A DNA stretch of 64,000 nt from JACVRW01 sp963850205 (GTDB taxonomy: Bacteria > Actinomycetota > Thermoleophilia > Solirubrobacterales > Thermoleophilaceae): positions 248,001-312,000 of the forward strand of contig CAWKKJ010000011.1 in NCBI GenBank assembly GCA_963850205.1, given 5' to 3'. A program made the position numbers and the translations under genes. The notes beneath the pieces were generated by a model that was given only the letters and a program-made list of their open reading frames with translations, was not told where the DNA came from and ran no database searches. Below, piece by piece: positions 8,455 to 19,561 of the stretch (its first letter is position 1; every line of letters starts with the position of its first letter).

Positions 8455-8483
8455 AAAAAAAAGGTGGGCTGCGAAGCCCACCT
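8455..8483 (-). terminator. Intrinsic terminator / possible attenuator ahead of rimP
   Basis: On the minus strand a perfect 9-bp stem AGGTGGGCT / AGCCCACCT encloses a TCGC tetraloop and is followed by a run of eight T. This is a textbook rho-independent terminator. It sits between the aldehyde dehydrogenase stop (8563) and the rimP start (8435), so it ends the dehydrogenase transcript or acts as an attenuator in the rimP-nusA leader. Confidence 0.9.
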
Positions 8484-8562
8484 CCAGGCGCGGCTCGGGG
8501 CCGCGTACGACTAGAAGTCCTAGCGCGAGTATAGACGCGCCGCCTGTGGCCCGGCCGTCCGC

Positions 8563-9993
8563 CTACAGCTGCAAGGACTTGGCCACGAGAAACTCCTCCA
8601 GCCCGTAGCGGCCCATCTCGCGGCCGTGGCCGGATTGCTTGTAGCCGCCGAACGGCGCCATCGGGTTGAAGGCGCCGCCGTTGATCTCGACCTGGCCCGT
8701 TCGGATGCGCCGGGCCACGCCCTTCGCCCGCTCCTCGTCGGCCGACCACACGCCCCCCGCGAGCCCGTAGGCCGAGTCGTTGGCGATGCGGACGGCGTCC
8801 TCCTCGTCCTCATAGGGCATCAGGGCCAGCACCGGCCCGAAGATCTCCTCCTGGGCGATGGTCATCTCGGGGGTCACGCCGGAGAAGACGGTCGGGCGCA
8901 CGAAGTAGCCCTCGTCGAGGCCCTCGGGCGCCTCCGCGCCGCCCGTGACCAGCCGGGCCCCCTCGGCCTCGCCCTGCTTGATGTAGCCGCGCACGCGTTC
9001 GCGCTGGGCCTCCGAGACCAGCGGCCCGAGGCGGGTGCCCTCGGAGAACGGGTCGCCGGGCACATAGGACTCGGCCACGGCGGCCGCGATCCGCTCGACC
9101 TGCTCGAGCCGCTCCCGCGGCACCAGCATCCGGGTCAGCGCGCTGCAGGTCTGCCCCGAGTTGAGGTAGCACTTGGCCACGCCGTCGGTCACGGCGCGCT
9201 CGAGGTCGGCGTCGTCGAGGATCACGTTGGGCGACTTTCCTCCGAGCTCGAGCGACACGGGCTTGACCGCCGCCAGCTCGGACACCCGCCGGCCCGCGCG
9301 CGTCGAGCCGGTGAACGACACCATGTCCGTCTCTTCGTGGACCACGATCGCCTCGCCCACCACCGGGCCGTAGCCGGTCACCAGGTTGAACACCCCGGCG
9401 GGGAGCCCGACCTCCTCGCAGATCTCCGCGAGCACGAAGGCGTTGAGGGGCACGACCTCGCTGGGCTTGAGCACCACCGTGCAGCCCGCGGTGAGGGCCG
9501 GCGCCACCTTGTTGGCGGTCTGGCTGAGCGGATAGTTCCAGGGCGTGATCGCGGCCACCACCCCTGCCGGCTCGCGCACGACGAGGGAGTTGCCCACCTC
9601 CTCCTCCCACTGCACCTGCTCCGCGAGCTCGGGCTGCGAGGAGAAGGTGACCGACGGCAGGCCGACCTGGACCATGCGGGACAGCGTGAGCGGCATGCCC
9701 AGCTCGGTGCTGAAGAGTGCGGCCAGCTCGTCGCCGCGTTCGTTGAGCTTCGCGCCGATGGCGGCGGAGAAGCCGGCGCGCTCGTAGGGGGTGCGCTGCG
9801 ACCAGTCCTCGAAGGCGGCTCGCGCGGCCCGCACCGCGCGGTCGGCGTCCTCGACCGTCCCCTCGGGAATGCGCCCGACGATCTCCTCGCTGGAGGGGTT
9901 GATCACGTCGATCGTCCCCTCGCCGGAAGGCTCCACCCACTCGCCGCCGATGTACAGGCGGTCGCGGACGATCGGTTCTGCTGCGATGGCCAT
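8563..9993 (-). CDS. NAD(P)-dependent aldehyde dehydrogenase
   Basis: A 476-aa class 3-type aldehyde dehydrogenase that oxidises aldehydes to acids with NAD(P). Visible are the cofactor stretch ITPWNYPLSQ and KPSEVVPLNAF, the general-base motif LELGGKSP (Glu near 249) and the catalytic cysteine in NSGQTCSALTR (Cys near 283), and the C-terminal PFGGYKQSGHGREMG. Upstream, 11 bp away, lies the wreck of a GMC alcohol oxidase, suggesting an ancestral alcohol-to-aldehyde-to-acid pair. The substrate cannot be told from sequence. Confidence 0.93.
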   Translation of the reverse strand: MAIAAEPIVRDRLYIGGEWVEPSGEGTIDVINPSSEEIVGRIPEGTVEDADRAVRAARAAFEDWSQRTPYERAGFSAAIGAKLNERGDELAALFSTELGMPLTLSRMVQVGLPSVTFSSQPELAEQVQWEEEVGNSLVVREPAGVVAAITPWNYPLSQTANKVAPALTAGCTVVLKPSEVVPLNAFVLAEICEEVGLPAGVFNLVTGYGPVVGEAIVVHEETDMVSFTGSTRAGRRVSELAAVKPVSLELGGKSPNVILDDADLERAVTDGVAKCYLNSGQTCSALTRMLVPRERLEQVERIAAAVAESYVPGDPFSEGTRLGPLVSEAQRERVRGYIKQGEAEGARLVTGGAEAPEGLDEGYFVRPTVFSGVTPEMTIAQEEIFGPVLALMPYEDEEDAVRIANDSAYGLAGGVWSADEERAKGVARRIRTGQVEINGGAFNPMAPFGGYKQSGHGREMGRYGLEEFLVAKSLQL

Positions 9994-10004
9994 GGGTTCT
10001 CTCC

Positions 10005-10311
10005 TCAGGCGATGGTGGTCGCGGCGGCCGGCGGGGCGTGCTCAGCCGCCAGTATGGCCTCGCCCGTGCGCCGGGCGAGTGCCATGATCGTGATCATCGG
10101 GTTGGTGCCCGAGGCGGTGGGAAAGGCGCTGCCGTCGCCGATCCACACCCTGGAGGCCCGGGAGCTGCTCGATCGCCTGGGCCGTGGCCTCGTCGACGCC
10201 CAGCTCGCTGCCGCGCAGCGCCCAGAAGCCATCCGGGTCGGGACTGCGCTGGATCCCCGGCACGACGGTGTCCGCGATCGCCCGCAGCACCTCGCGGCGG
10301 GTCTCATCCAT
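10005..10311 (-). pseudogene. GMC-family alcohol oxidoreductase remnant (both ends, core deleted)
   Basis: The minus strand encodes about 50 N-terminal residues (MDETRREVLRAIADTVVPGI..., continuing PDGFWALRGSELGVD) typical of the leader of actinobacterial GMC oxidases with a gluconate-dehydrogenase-subunit-3-like head. It then passes in another frame into IGDGSAFPTASGTNPMITIMALARRTGE, the characteristic GMC C-terminus (xxDASxFPTxxGxNPxxTIMALA). The 400-500-residue FAD-binding core is missing and the two ends are out of frame, so an internal deletion has fused them near 10155. It directly precedes the aldehyde dehydrogenase. Confidence 0.82.
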
Positions 10312-10365
10312 GTGCGTTCTCCTTGGTCGGTCGGATGATCATGCCACTGCGGCGGCGGGCCGGCC

Positions 10366-10788
10366 TCAGGTCTCGATCAGCAGCGTCACCGGACCGTCGT
10401 TGACCAGCGACACGGCCATCCGGGCCCCGAACACCCCGCCGGGCGCCCCGAGAGCGCTGCGCACCTGCTCGTAGAGCGGCTCCGCGTCGGCGGGCGGGGC
10501 TGCGTCCACGAAGCTCGGCCGGTTGCCCTTGGCGGTGTCGGCGTAGAGGGTGAACTGGCTCACGCAGAGAAGCTCGCCGCCCGCGTCGGCCACGGAGCGG
10601 TTCATGCGCCCGTCCTCGTCCTCGAAGACCCGCAGGGCCAGCAGCTTGCGGGCCATGCGATCGGCCTGGGCGCCGGTGTCGCCGCGACGGACCCCGAGGA
10701 GCACGAGCAGCCCGGGCCCGATGCGGGCCACCTCGCGGCCGTCCACCGACACGGCCGCCTCGCCGACCCGCTGCACCAGGGCGCGCAT
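10366..10788 (-). CDS. dtd: D-aminoacyl-tRNA deacylase
   Basis: A 140-aa Dtd that hydrolyses D-amino acids from mischarged tRNA. It carries the N-terminal MRALVQRVGEAAVSVDG, the active-site SQFTLYAD (threonine nucleophile region) and the C-terminal MAVSLVNDGPVT with the chirality-selecting GP motif. Length equals the family norm. It is divergent from the next gene by 20 bp. Confidence 0.95.
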   Translation of the reverse strand: MRALVQRVGEAAVSVDGREVARIGPGLLVLLGVRRGDTGAQADRMARKLLALRVFEDEDGRMNRSVADAGGELLCVSQFTLYADTAKGNRPSFVDAAPPADAEPLYEQVRSALGAPGGVFGARMAVSLVNDGPVTLLIET

Positions 10789-10808
10789 GCCGCCGTACTC
10801 TGAAGGAC

Positions 10809-11204
10809 ATGGCCGCCGTCGACGTCGTGGAGGCCTTTCTGGTGGCGGTGCCCGACCTCCGGGTCCGCCGGCTCGCCCACGCCGAGTGGGGCCTCACCGT
10901 GCCGGGCGAGCGGCTGGGCACCGAGCCGCTCGATGTGGGGCTGACGGTGGCCGACGGGCTCCTGACCGCCAAGGCGCCGGTGCTGGCCTCCGCGGACGGG
11001 GTCGACCCCTGGATGCTCCTGTGGTGGAACCGCCAGACCCGGCACGTGCGCTTCGGCTGCACGCGCGGGCGAGAGCTATGGGTGCACGCCGACCTGCCGG
11101 TCGCCGGCCTGGACGAGCAGGCACTCGACCGGCTGCTCGGGCTGGTGGCGGAGGCCGCGGTGGCCGTGCGCGAGCACGCGGCGGCGCTTCGCGCGGCGGG
11201 CTGA
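10809..11204 (+). CDS. YbjN-like small acidic protein
   Basis: A 131-aa plus-strand protein without signal peptide or membrane segment. The C-terminal half (ELWVHADLPVAGLDEQALDRLLGLVAEAAVAVREH) resembles the YbjN-like sensory fold found in many actinobacteria, with the N-terminal part (RRLAHAEWGLTVPGERLGTEPLDVGLTVADGLLTAKAPV) forming the antiparallel-sheet portion. No catalytic motif is visible. It is transcribed divergently from dtd with only 20 bp between the starts. The assignment is tentative. Confidence 0.6.
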   Translation: MAAVDVVEAFLVAVPDLRVRRLAHAEWGLTVPGERLGTEPLDVGLTVADGLLTAKAPVLASADGVDPWMLLWWNRQTRHVRFGCTRGRELWVHADLPVAGLDEQALDRLLGLVAEAAVAVREHAAALRAAG

Positions 11205-11253
11205 ACCGCCAGCACCGGCGTGCGGAGTCGGCAACCGGCGGGCCTGGAAGGGG

Positions 11254-11296
11254 GTGGGCCCTTTCAATGCCGCATACGAGCATCAGAAGGGCCCAC
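11254..11296. repeat. Inverted repeat downstream of the YbjN-like gene
   Basis: Arms GTGGGCCCTT (11254-11263) and AAGGGCCCAC (11287-11296) are perfect complements around a 23-nt loop. It lies 50 bp after the YbjN-like stop, so it may act as a terminator, but no T-run follows. Confidence 0.6.
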
Positions 11297-11423
11297 ACCT
11301 CTCGGAGCGACCGCAGCTGGCGGGCGCGTGTTGCTGCGCTCCTGCACTCAGCGCCGACGGGACGAAGCGTGAACGGCTCGGGTGCGGCTGGGTTCACTGG
11401 CCGGGCGGTGGTCCGGCCGGCCC

Positions 11424-11474
11424 GAGTGTGGCTTCCAAAGTCGCGCATATGCGCGAGTTGTGGAAGCCACACTC
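11424..11474. repeat. Nested 14-bp plus 16-bp palindrome in an intergenic region
   Basis: Arms GAGTGTGGCTTCCA (11424-11437) and TGGAAGCCACACTC (11461-11474) are perfectly complementary. They enclose a second perfect palindrome TCGCGCATATGCGCGA (11441-11456). The rest of 11205-11637 holds no convincing gene. The element could be a cruciform, a REP-like repeat or an operator. Confidence 0.75.
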
Positions 11475-11637
11475 TCGCGCGGGCGGTCGCGAGTGCGACA
11501 GACAGAGCGACGGGTGTGACGGTTCCGTGACAGAAGCGACCTCCAGACGAGCCGGCGCAGTCCCTCGAGCCGCCTCCTTACCCAGCCAGCCGGCCCGCCT
11601 CGGACCCGGGGCCAGAACGGGGCGGAGCGCCGCCCCG

Positions 11638-12006
11638 CTACGCCGCCAGCAGCCGCTCGCGGAAGGCCTGGTAGTCCCGCCGGTCGGGCCGCATGCAGGC
11701 GGCCAGCGCGGCGTGGCGACGGGCCTCCAGCCTGCGACCGGTCTTCTCCAGCGAGCGGCCGAGGCAGAAGTGCGCGTAGTCGTTCACCGGATGGCGCTCG
11801 ACCACCGCCGCGAACTCCACCGCCGCCTGCTCGAAGCGGGCCGAGCGGAAGTACGCGCGTCCGAGCGCCTCTCGGATCGAGCTCTTGTCCGGCTCGAGCG
11901 ACCGCGCCCGCTCGAGGGGCACCGACGCGGCCATGAAGTCCCCCCGCTCGAGCAGGTCGCTGCCCTTCTTGAACAGGTCGTAGGCCTCGTATCCGCCCTC
12001 GGTCAT
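11638..12006 (-). CDS. Tetratricopeptide-repeat protein
   Basis: A 122-aa protein made almost entirely of TPR units: AYDLFKKGSDLLERGDFMAASVPLERARSLEPD, then REALGRAYFRSARFEQAAVEFAAVVERHP and AHFCLGRSLEKTGRRLEARRHAALAACMRPD. Such repeats mediate protein-protein contacts. It has no signal peptide, and its start overlaps the coaBC stop by 4 bp, so it is probably co-translated with coaBC. Its partner is unknown. Confidence 0.88.
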   Translation of the reverse strand: MTEGGYEAYDLFKKGSDLLERGDFMAASVPLERARSLEPDKSSIREALGRAYFRSARFEQAAVEFAAVVERHPVNDYAHFCLGRSLEKTGRRLEARRHAALAACMRPDRRDYQAFRERLLAA

Positions 12007-13286
12007 CGGTCACTCTCCACGGTACTGGGCGCGGCGGCTCGCATTCGCTCCACCTCGTCAAGGATCGCAGCCGCCACGGCTGCCTTGGTCGCGCGCTCGA
12101 CGCGCTCCTCTCCGGGGGAGGCGCTCAGGATCGTCACCTCGTTGTGCCGGTTGTCGAAACCGATGTCGGCCCTCGAGATGTCGTTGACCACCACCGCATC
12201 CAGGCCCTTGCGGCGCAGCTTGTCCCGGGCGCGCTCGACCGCGCCGGCCCCGTGCTCGGCCGCGAAGCCCACGAGGGTCTGCCCCGGCCGCCGCCGTGCC
12301 GCCAGGGCGGCCAGCACGTCCTCGGTGGGCTCCAGCTCCAGGGCGAGCCCGTCGCGACCGGCCTTCGCGATCTTGTCGTCGAGCGCCTCCGCCGGCCGGA
12401 AGTCGGCCACCGCGGCGGCCATGAGCAGCACGTCGGTCCGGTCGAACGCGTCGGAGGCCGCCTCCATCAGCTCCGCGGCGGTGGCCACCTCGACCACGCT
12501 CACGCCCACGGGTGCGGGCAGCGCGACGTTGGCGGCGAGCAGCGTCACCTCGGCACCGCGGCGGGCGGCCTCCTCGGCCAGCGCCAGGCCCATCCGGCCG
12601 GAGGAGCGATTGCCCACGTAGCGGACGGAGTCGATCGGCTCGCGCGTCCCGCCGGCGCTCACCAGCACGCGCAGGCCATCGAGCGAGCGCGGGACGAAGC
12701 GGGTCCTCTCTCCGCCGAGAAGCTCCTCCTCGATGGCCTCCAGCACCACGGCCGGCTCGGCCAGCCGTCCTGTGCCCCACTCGCCGGCGGAGGCGAGGCG
12801 GCCGCTCTCGGGATCGACCACGCGCACGCCGCGCCGGCGCAGCCGGTCGAGGTTGTCCTGTGTGGCCGGGTGCTCGTACATGTGGGTGTTCATCGCCGGG
12901 GCCACCACCAGCGGCGCGGTACAGGCCAGCGCGGCGCCGGTCAGCAGGTTGTCGGCCAGGCCGTGAGCGAGCTTCGCCACCGTGTTGGCCGAGGCCGGAG
13001 CAACGCAGAAGGCGTCGCAGCGCCGCACGAGCTCGAGGTGCGAGATCGGGTCGTGCTCGGGCGCCGGGTCGCCCGGGAACGCGCCGCGCGCGGGATCGCG
13101 CTCGAACTCGTCGACCAGCACCGGCGCGCCGGTGATCGCCTCGAAGGTGGCGCGCCCGACGAAGCGCAGGCTCGTCGTCGTCTGCACGACCCGCACGGCG
13201 TGGCCGGCGCCGGTGGCCAGGCGGACCAGCTCCGCAGCCTTATAGGCCGCGATCCCGCCGGAAACGCCGACCAGGATCCGGGCCAT
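12003..13286 (-). CDS. coaBC: Bifunctional phosphopantothenoylcysteine decarboxylase / phosphopantothenate-cysteine ligase
   Basis: A 427-aa CoaBC, catalysing two steps of coenzyme A synthesis: ligation of cysteine to 4'-phosphopantothenate and decarboxylation to 4'-phosphopantetheine. The CoaC half shows GVSGGIAAYKAAELVR, the catalytic histidine in DPISHLELVR and the PAMNTHMYEHPA loop. The CoaB half shows SAGGTREPIDSVRYVGNRSSG and AAAVADFRP, with KIAK for CTP-dependent ligation. The ATG at 13286 fits the family N-terminus; upstream in-frame sequence is rpoZ antiframe. It lies 13 bp after rpoZ in the gmk-rpoZ-coaBC cluster. Confidence 0.95.
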   Translation of the reverse strand: MARILVGVSGGIAAYKAAELVRLATGAGHAVRVVQTTTSLRFVGRATFEAITGAPVLVDEFERDPARGAFPGDPAPEHDPISHLELVRRCDAFCVAPASANTVAKLAHGLADNLLTGAALACTAPLVVAPAMNTHMYEHPATQDNLDRLRRRGVRVVDPESGRLASAGEWGTGRLAEPAVVLEAIEEELLGGERTRFVPRSLDGLRVLVSAGGTREPIDSVRYVGNRSSGRMGLALAEEAARRGAEVTLLAANVALPAPVGVSVVEVATAAELMEAASDAFDRTDVLLMAAAVADFRPAEALDDKIAKAGRDGLALELEPTEDVLAALAARRRPGQTLVGFAAEHGAGAVERARDKLRRKGLDAVVVNDISRADIGFDNRHNEVTILSASPGEERVERATKAAVAAAILDEVERMRAAAPSTVESDR

Positions 13287-13299
13287 GCGATCCGGGCCC

Positions 13300-13533
13300 T
13301 TAGCGGTAGCGGTACTTGATCTTCCCGGCGGCGATCTCGTCGAGCGAGATCTTGAGGTAGTTCTTCGACCCGGTGTCCACCATTGGCGGCGGGTACTCGT
13401 CGAAGGTTCCCTCGCCGAGGTTGTGGTAGTAGGAGTTGATCTGCCGGGCGCGCTTGGCGGCAACGAGGACGCAGGCGTAATCGGAGTCAACCCGGTCGAG
13501 CAGCTTGTCGAGGCGCGGCTTGATCATGGTCAT
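13300..13533 (-). CDS. rpoZ: DNA-directed RNA polymerase omega subunit
   Basis: A 77-aa omega subunit, which helps assemble the beta-prime subunit. It has MIKPRLDKLLDRVDSDYACVLVAAKRARQINSYY, the conserved RARQIN element, and a short actinobacterial C-terminus SLDEIAAGKIKYRYR. The start is ATG at 13533, overlapping the gmk TGA as ATGA; a second ATG two codons later is possible. The gmk-rpoZ pair is standard. Confidence 0.94.
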   Translation of the reverse strand: MTMIKPRLDKLLDRVDSDYACVLVAAKRARQINSYYHNLGEGTFDEYPPPMVDTGSKNYLKISLDEIAAGKIKYRYR

Positions 13534-14084
13534 CGCGAAGACATGGTAGCGGCCAGCTCGCTCAGCTCCTGCACGGCGCGGTCGAGGTCGTCGTTGACGA
13601 TGCGGTGGGGAAACTCGTCTTTCGCAGCCAACTCCCGCCCCGCGGCCTGCAGGCGGCACTCGATCGCAGCCGGCGAATCGGACCCGCGGGCGGCCAGGCG
13701 CTCGGCCAGCGCCTCGGGCGACGGCGGCTCGATGAAGACCCGGATGGCGTCCGGCAGGGTCTCCCGGACCTGGCGGGCGCCCTGGACGTCGATTTCGAGC
13801 ACCACCCCCCGGCCGGGCCGGGCGAGCTCGCTGCGCAGCGTCCCGTAGCGGTTTCCCGCGTAGGCGGCGTGCTCTGCGAAGTCCCCCGCGGCGACCCGAG
13901 AATCGAAGTCGTCCTCGCTTAGAAAATGATAGTCCACACCATCCAGCTCTCCTGGTCGCGGCCGCCGCGTGGTGGCGGACACGGCCAGGCGCAGGCCGGG
14001 TGTCCGCTCCAGCAGCCGGCGCACCAGGGTGCCCTTGCCCACCCCCGAGGGACCGGTGACCACCAGGATCGGGCCGCCACTCAC
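13530..14084 (-). CDS. gmk: Guanylate kinase
   Basis: A 184-aa guanylate kinase (GMP + ATP to GDP + ADP). It shows the P-loop GPSGVGKGTL (residues 11-20), the GMP-binding SATTRRPRPGELDGVDYHFL and the IDVQGARQVRE segment with the RxxxRG lid region following. It lies 13 bp downstream of mihF and overlaps rpoZ by 4 bp. Confidence 0.96.
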   Translation of the reverse strand: MSGGPILVVTGPSGVGKGTLVRRLLERTPGLRLAVSATTRRPRPGELDGVDYHFLSEDDFDSRVAAGDFAEHAAYAGNRYGTLRSELARPGRGVVLEIDVQGARQVRETLPDAIRVFIEPPSPEALAERLAARGSDSPAAIECRLQAAGRELAAKDEFPHRIVNDDLDRAVQELSELAATMSSR

Positions 14085-14097
14085 GGCACCCGTGTGG

Positions 14098-14448
14098 TTA
14101 GCGCCGCAGGTAGGAGACCAGCTCGTTGCGCTGCCGCTCGGAAAGGCCGCCGATGGTCTTGCTCGGCGAGATGCGGCAGTGCGTGAGAATCCGGTTCACC
14201 TTCACCCGCCCGTACTTGGGAACGGCGAGCAGGAGGTCGAAGACCTTGGCGGTGAGCAGGTAGTCGGGCGGGTCGAGCAGCAGCGGTTGTATCTGTGTCC
14301 GTGAGGCCTTGAGATCCCGCTTCAACCGGGCTCGCTCGCTGCGGATCTCGTTGGCTCGCCTGAGCGCGTCCATTCGCTGGGTGAGCGAGCGCTCGGGGGC
14401 GAGTCCGCCGGTCGCGGTCTTCGTCGGAGACTGGGGTGCGGCCGACAT
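14098..14448 (-). CDS. mihF: Actinobacterial integration host factor (mIHF)
   Basis: A 116-aa protein whose C-terminal 105 residues match mIHF, the helix-two-turn-helix nucleoid protein of actinobacteria: RRANEIRSERARLKRDLKAS, PDYLLTAKVFDLLLAVPKYGRVKVNRIL and SPSKTIGGLSERQRNELVSYL. It bends DNA and supports site-specific recombination. The ATG at 14448 is the likely start; the in-frame upstream codons (to 14499) are probably leader. Location directly before gmk is the conserved actinobacterial arrangement. A TACTAT element upstream at about 14458-14463 could be a -10 box, but I see no clear -35. Confidence 0.93.
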   Translation of the reverse strand: MSAAPQSPTKTATGGLAPERSLTQRMDALRRANEIRSERARLKRDLKASRTQIQPLLLDPPDYLLTAKVFDLLLAVPKYGRVKVNRILTHCRISPSKTIGGLSERQRNELVSYLRR

Positions 14449-14497
14449 CGAGCGGCGATAGTACACATAAACCCGGGGCCGCCGAGCCCCGAAACGC

Positions 14498-14552
14498 AAA
14501 AAACCCGCGAATTTGCCTCGACCTCGACCTTAGCTTGAGGATGCTTGCGGGT
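14498..14552 (-). terminator. Probable terminator between pyrD and mihF
   Basis: On the minus strand ACCCGC (14552-14547) can pair with GCGGGT (14508-14503), which is followed by a run of T ending at 14498. The loop is long and contains a further CCTC/GAGG pairing. It would end the pyr operon transcript 185 bp after the pyrD stop or attenuate into mihF. The stem is only 6 bp, so confidence is moderate. Confidence 0.5.
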
Positions 14553-14736
14553 GCTTGAGCGTTTTGTCCTGCTTTTGCAGGGATTTTGCCGGGGCTCGGA
14601 GCAACCCCGTCGCGCAGGTCGGTCAAGATCCCGCACGTTACGGAAAAAGAGGCCCGATACCAACCGGTCTCGAGCGCACCGAGGGCAAGCCGAGGGCCAC
14701 GGCCACCTCGCGGACGCATGATCCCATCCGGGCGGG

Positions 14737-15609
14737 CTAGCGCGCGTGCGCCAGTTCGCCCCGGCCGGCCAGCTCGGCCGCGATTCGCGCGCCCGCGGCC
14801 GGATCGCGGAAGCTCTCGGTCCCCACCGCCACGCAGGCCGCCCCGGCGGCCAGGAAATCGGCCGCGTCGGCGCCGCTCGCGATGCCCCCCATGCCCACGA
14901 CCGGAATCGCGACCCGCGCGGCCACCGCGTGCACCTGCTGCAGGGCCACCGCACGCACGGCCGGCCCGGACACCCCGCCGCCGCCCCCACCCAGCCAGGG
15001 CGTGCGGGTCAGCGGGTCGAGGGCCATGCCCTTGAGGGTGTTGATCAGCGAGACGGCGTCGGCACCCGCCTCCTCCGCGGCCGCGGCCACCCGCTCCGGC
15101 TCGGCGGCGTTCGGGGTGAGCTTCACGATCAGCGGCTTCGCGCTCAGCGGCCGGACGCGCTCCAGCGCCCGGGCGGTCTCGGCCGGGTCGGCGCCCATCA
15201 CCAGCCCGGTCTCGACGTTCGGACAGGAGACGTTGAGCTCCACCATGGCCACCTCGTCGCGCTCGGCCACCTGTGCCACCAGCAGGGCGAGCTCGTCGCG
15301 GCTGAAGCCCATCACCGAGACCACCAGCGGCACCGGCAACTCGGACAGCAGGGGCAGGTCGCGGGCCAGGAAGCCGTCGATGCCCTTGTTGGGCAGCCCG
15401 ATCGAGTTGATCAACCCCGCCGGCGTCTCCCACAGGCGCGGCGGCGGGTTGCCCTCCCGCGGCTCGACGGTGATGGTCTTGGAGACGAAGGCGTGGAAGG
15501 GAAAGCGCTCCAGCAGGGCGTCCCCGAACGCGCGCCGGGCGGCGATCGCGTCGAAGGTGCCCGAGCCGTTGAGCACCGGTCCGGCCAGGGGCACGCCGCA
15601 GAGGTTCAC
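14737..15609 (-). CDS. pyrD: Dihydroorotate dehydrogenase, class 1B catalytic subunit
   Basis: A 290-aa FMN enzyme oxidising dihydroorotate to orotate. Motifs: VLNGSGTFD at the N-terminus, FVSKTITVEPREGNPPPRLWETPAGLINSIGLPNKG, VELNVSCPNVETG (the active-site cysteine of class 1B is the Cys in SCPN), KLTPN and GMGGIASGADAADFLAAGA. The start is GTG at 15609, overlapping the pyrK TGA as GTGA. Together with pyrK it forms an NAD-linked heterotetramer. Confidence 0.95.
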   Translation of the reverse strand: MNLCGVPLAGPVLNGSGTFDAIAARRAFGDALLERFPFHAFVSKTITVEPREGNPPPRLWETPAGLINSIGLPNKGIDGFLARDLPLLSELPVPLVVSVMGFSRDELALLVAQVAERDEVAMVELNVSCPNVETGLVMGADPAETARALERVRPLSAKPLIVKLTPNAAEPERVAAAAEEAGADAVSLINTLKGMALDPLTRTPWLGGGGGGVSGPAVRAVALQQVHAVAARVAIPVVGMGGIASGADAADFLAAGAACVAVGTESFRDPAAGARIAAELAGRGELAHAR

Positions 15610-16441
15610 GCCTCCGGCACCAACAGCCGGTCGGCCTCCAGCACCGGGCCGTCGACGCAGAGCCGCAGGTAGCCCTCGGTGGTCGCCACCACGCAGCCGA
15701 AGCAGGCGCCGAAGCCGCAGGCCATCCCCGCCTCGAGGGCCAGCTGCGCCGACACGCCCCGCTCTGCGCTGAGCGCCCGCACCGCCTCGAGCATGGCCGG
15801 CGGCCCGCAGCAGAACAGCGTGACGGCGGAGTCGCGGTCCAGCTCCTCGCGCAGCAGCTCGGTGACCAGCGCGGCCCGGCCGGCCGAGCCGTCGTCGGTG
15901 GCCAGCGCCGGTGGGGCGCCCGCGAACAGCCGGGCGGCAGGCGCATAGGCGGCGGAGCGAAACCCGAGCAGCACGCTCGCCGGGGTGCCCGCGGCGGCCA
16001 GCTCGTCCTGGAGGCACACCAGCGGCGCGGCGCCGATGCCGCCGCCCACCAGCAGCGGGCGCGTGCCGGGTACCGCGGGGCGAAAGCCGATCCCGAGCGG
16101 CCCGACCAGGCCGAGGCCGTCGCCCGGCTCGAGCGCGGCCAGGCGGCCGGTGCCCGGGCCCACGGCCTCGAGCAGGAAGTCGAGCTGCACGCCGGTCGCG
16201 GCCCGCCGGGCGCGGGCGTAGGAGAAGGCGCGCGGAAGGTAGGGCCGCTCGCCGGCCCCGCCGCCCCAGCCCCGCTCGGAGGCCAGCATGTAGAACTGGC
16301 CGGGCCGCGGATCGACCGGGCCCCGCTCGTCGAGCGCGCTGAGCAGGCGATAGTCGCCCAGGCTCTTCACCGCGGTCACACCCGCCGTGCGGCGCTCCGG
16401 GGGCGCCTGGGTCCGGGGCTCTGTGGGCAGAGCGGGCCGCG

Positions 16442-16445
<4 letters not shown>
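15606..16445 (-). CDS. pyrK: Dihydroorotate dehydrogenase electron-transfer subunit
   Basis: A 279-aa PyrK, the FAD and 2Fe-2S partner of class 1B PyrD that passes electrons to NAD. Visible are the flavin-binding YLPRAFSYA and GPLGIGF, the NAD-binding GGGIGAAPL, and the C-terminal iron-sulfur ligands in MACGFGACFGCVV plus LRLCVDGPV. The ATG at 16445 overlaps the carB TGA as ATGA; frame continuing upstream into carB is not real. About 25 N-terminal residues before VKSLGDYRLL are poorly conserved. Confidence 0.94.
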
Positions 16446-19550
<3,105 letters not shown>

Positions 19551-19561
<11 letters not shown>

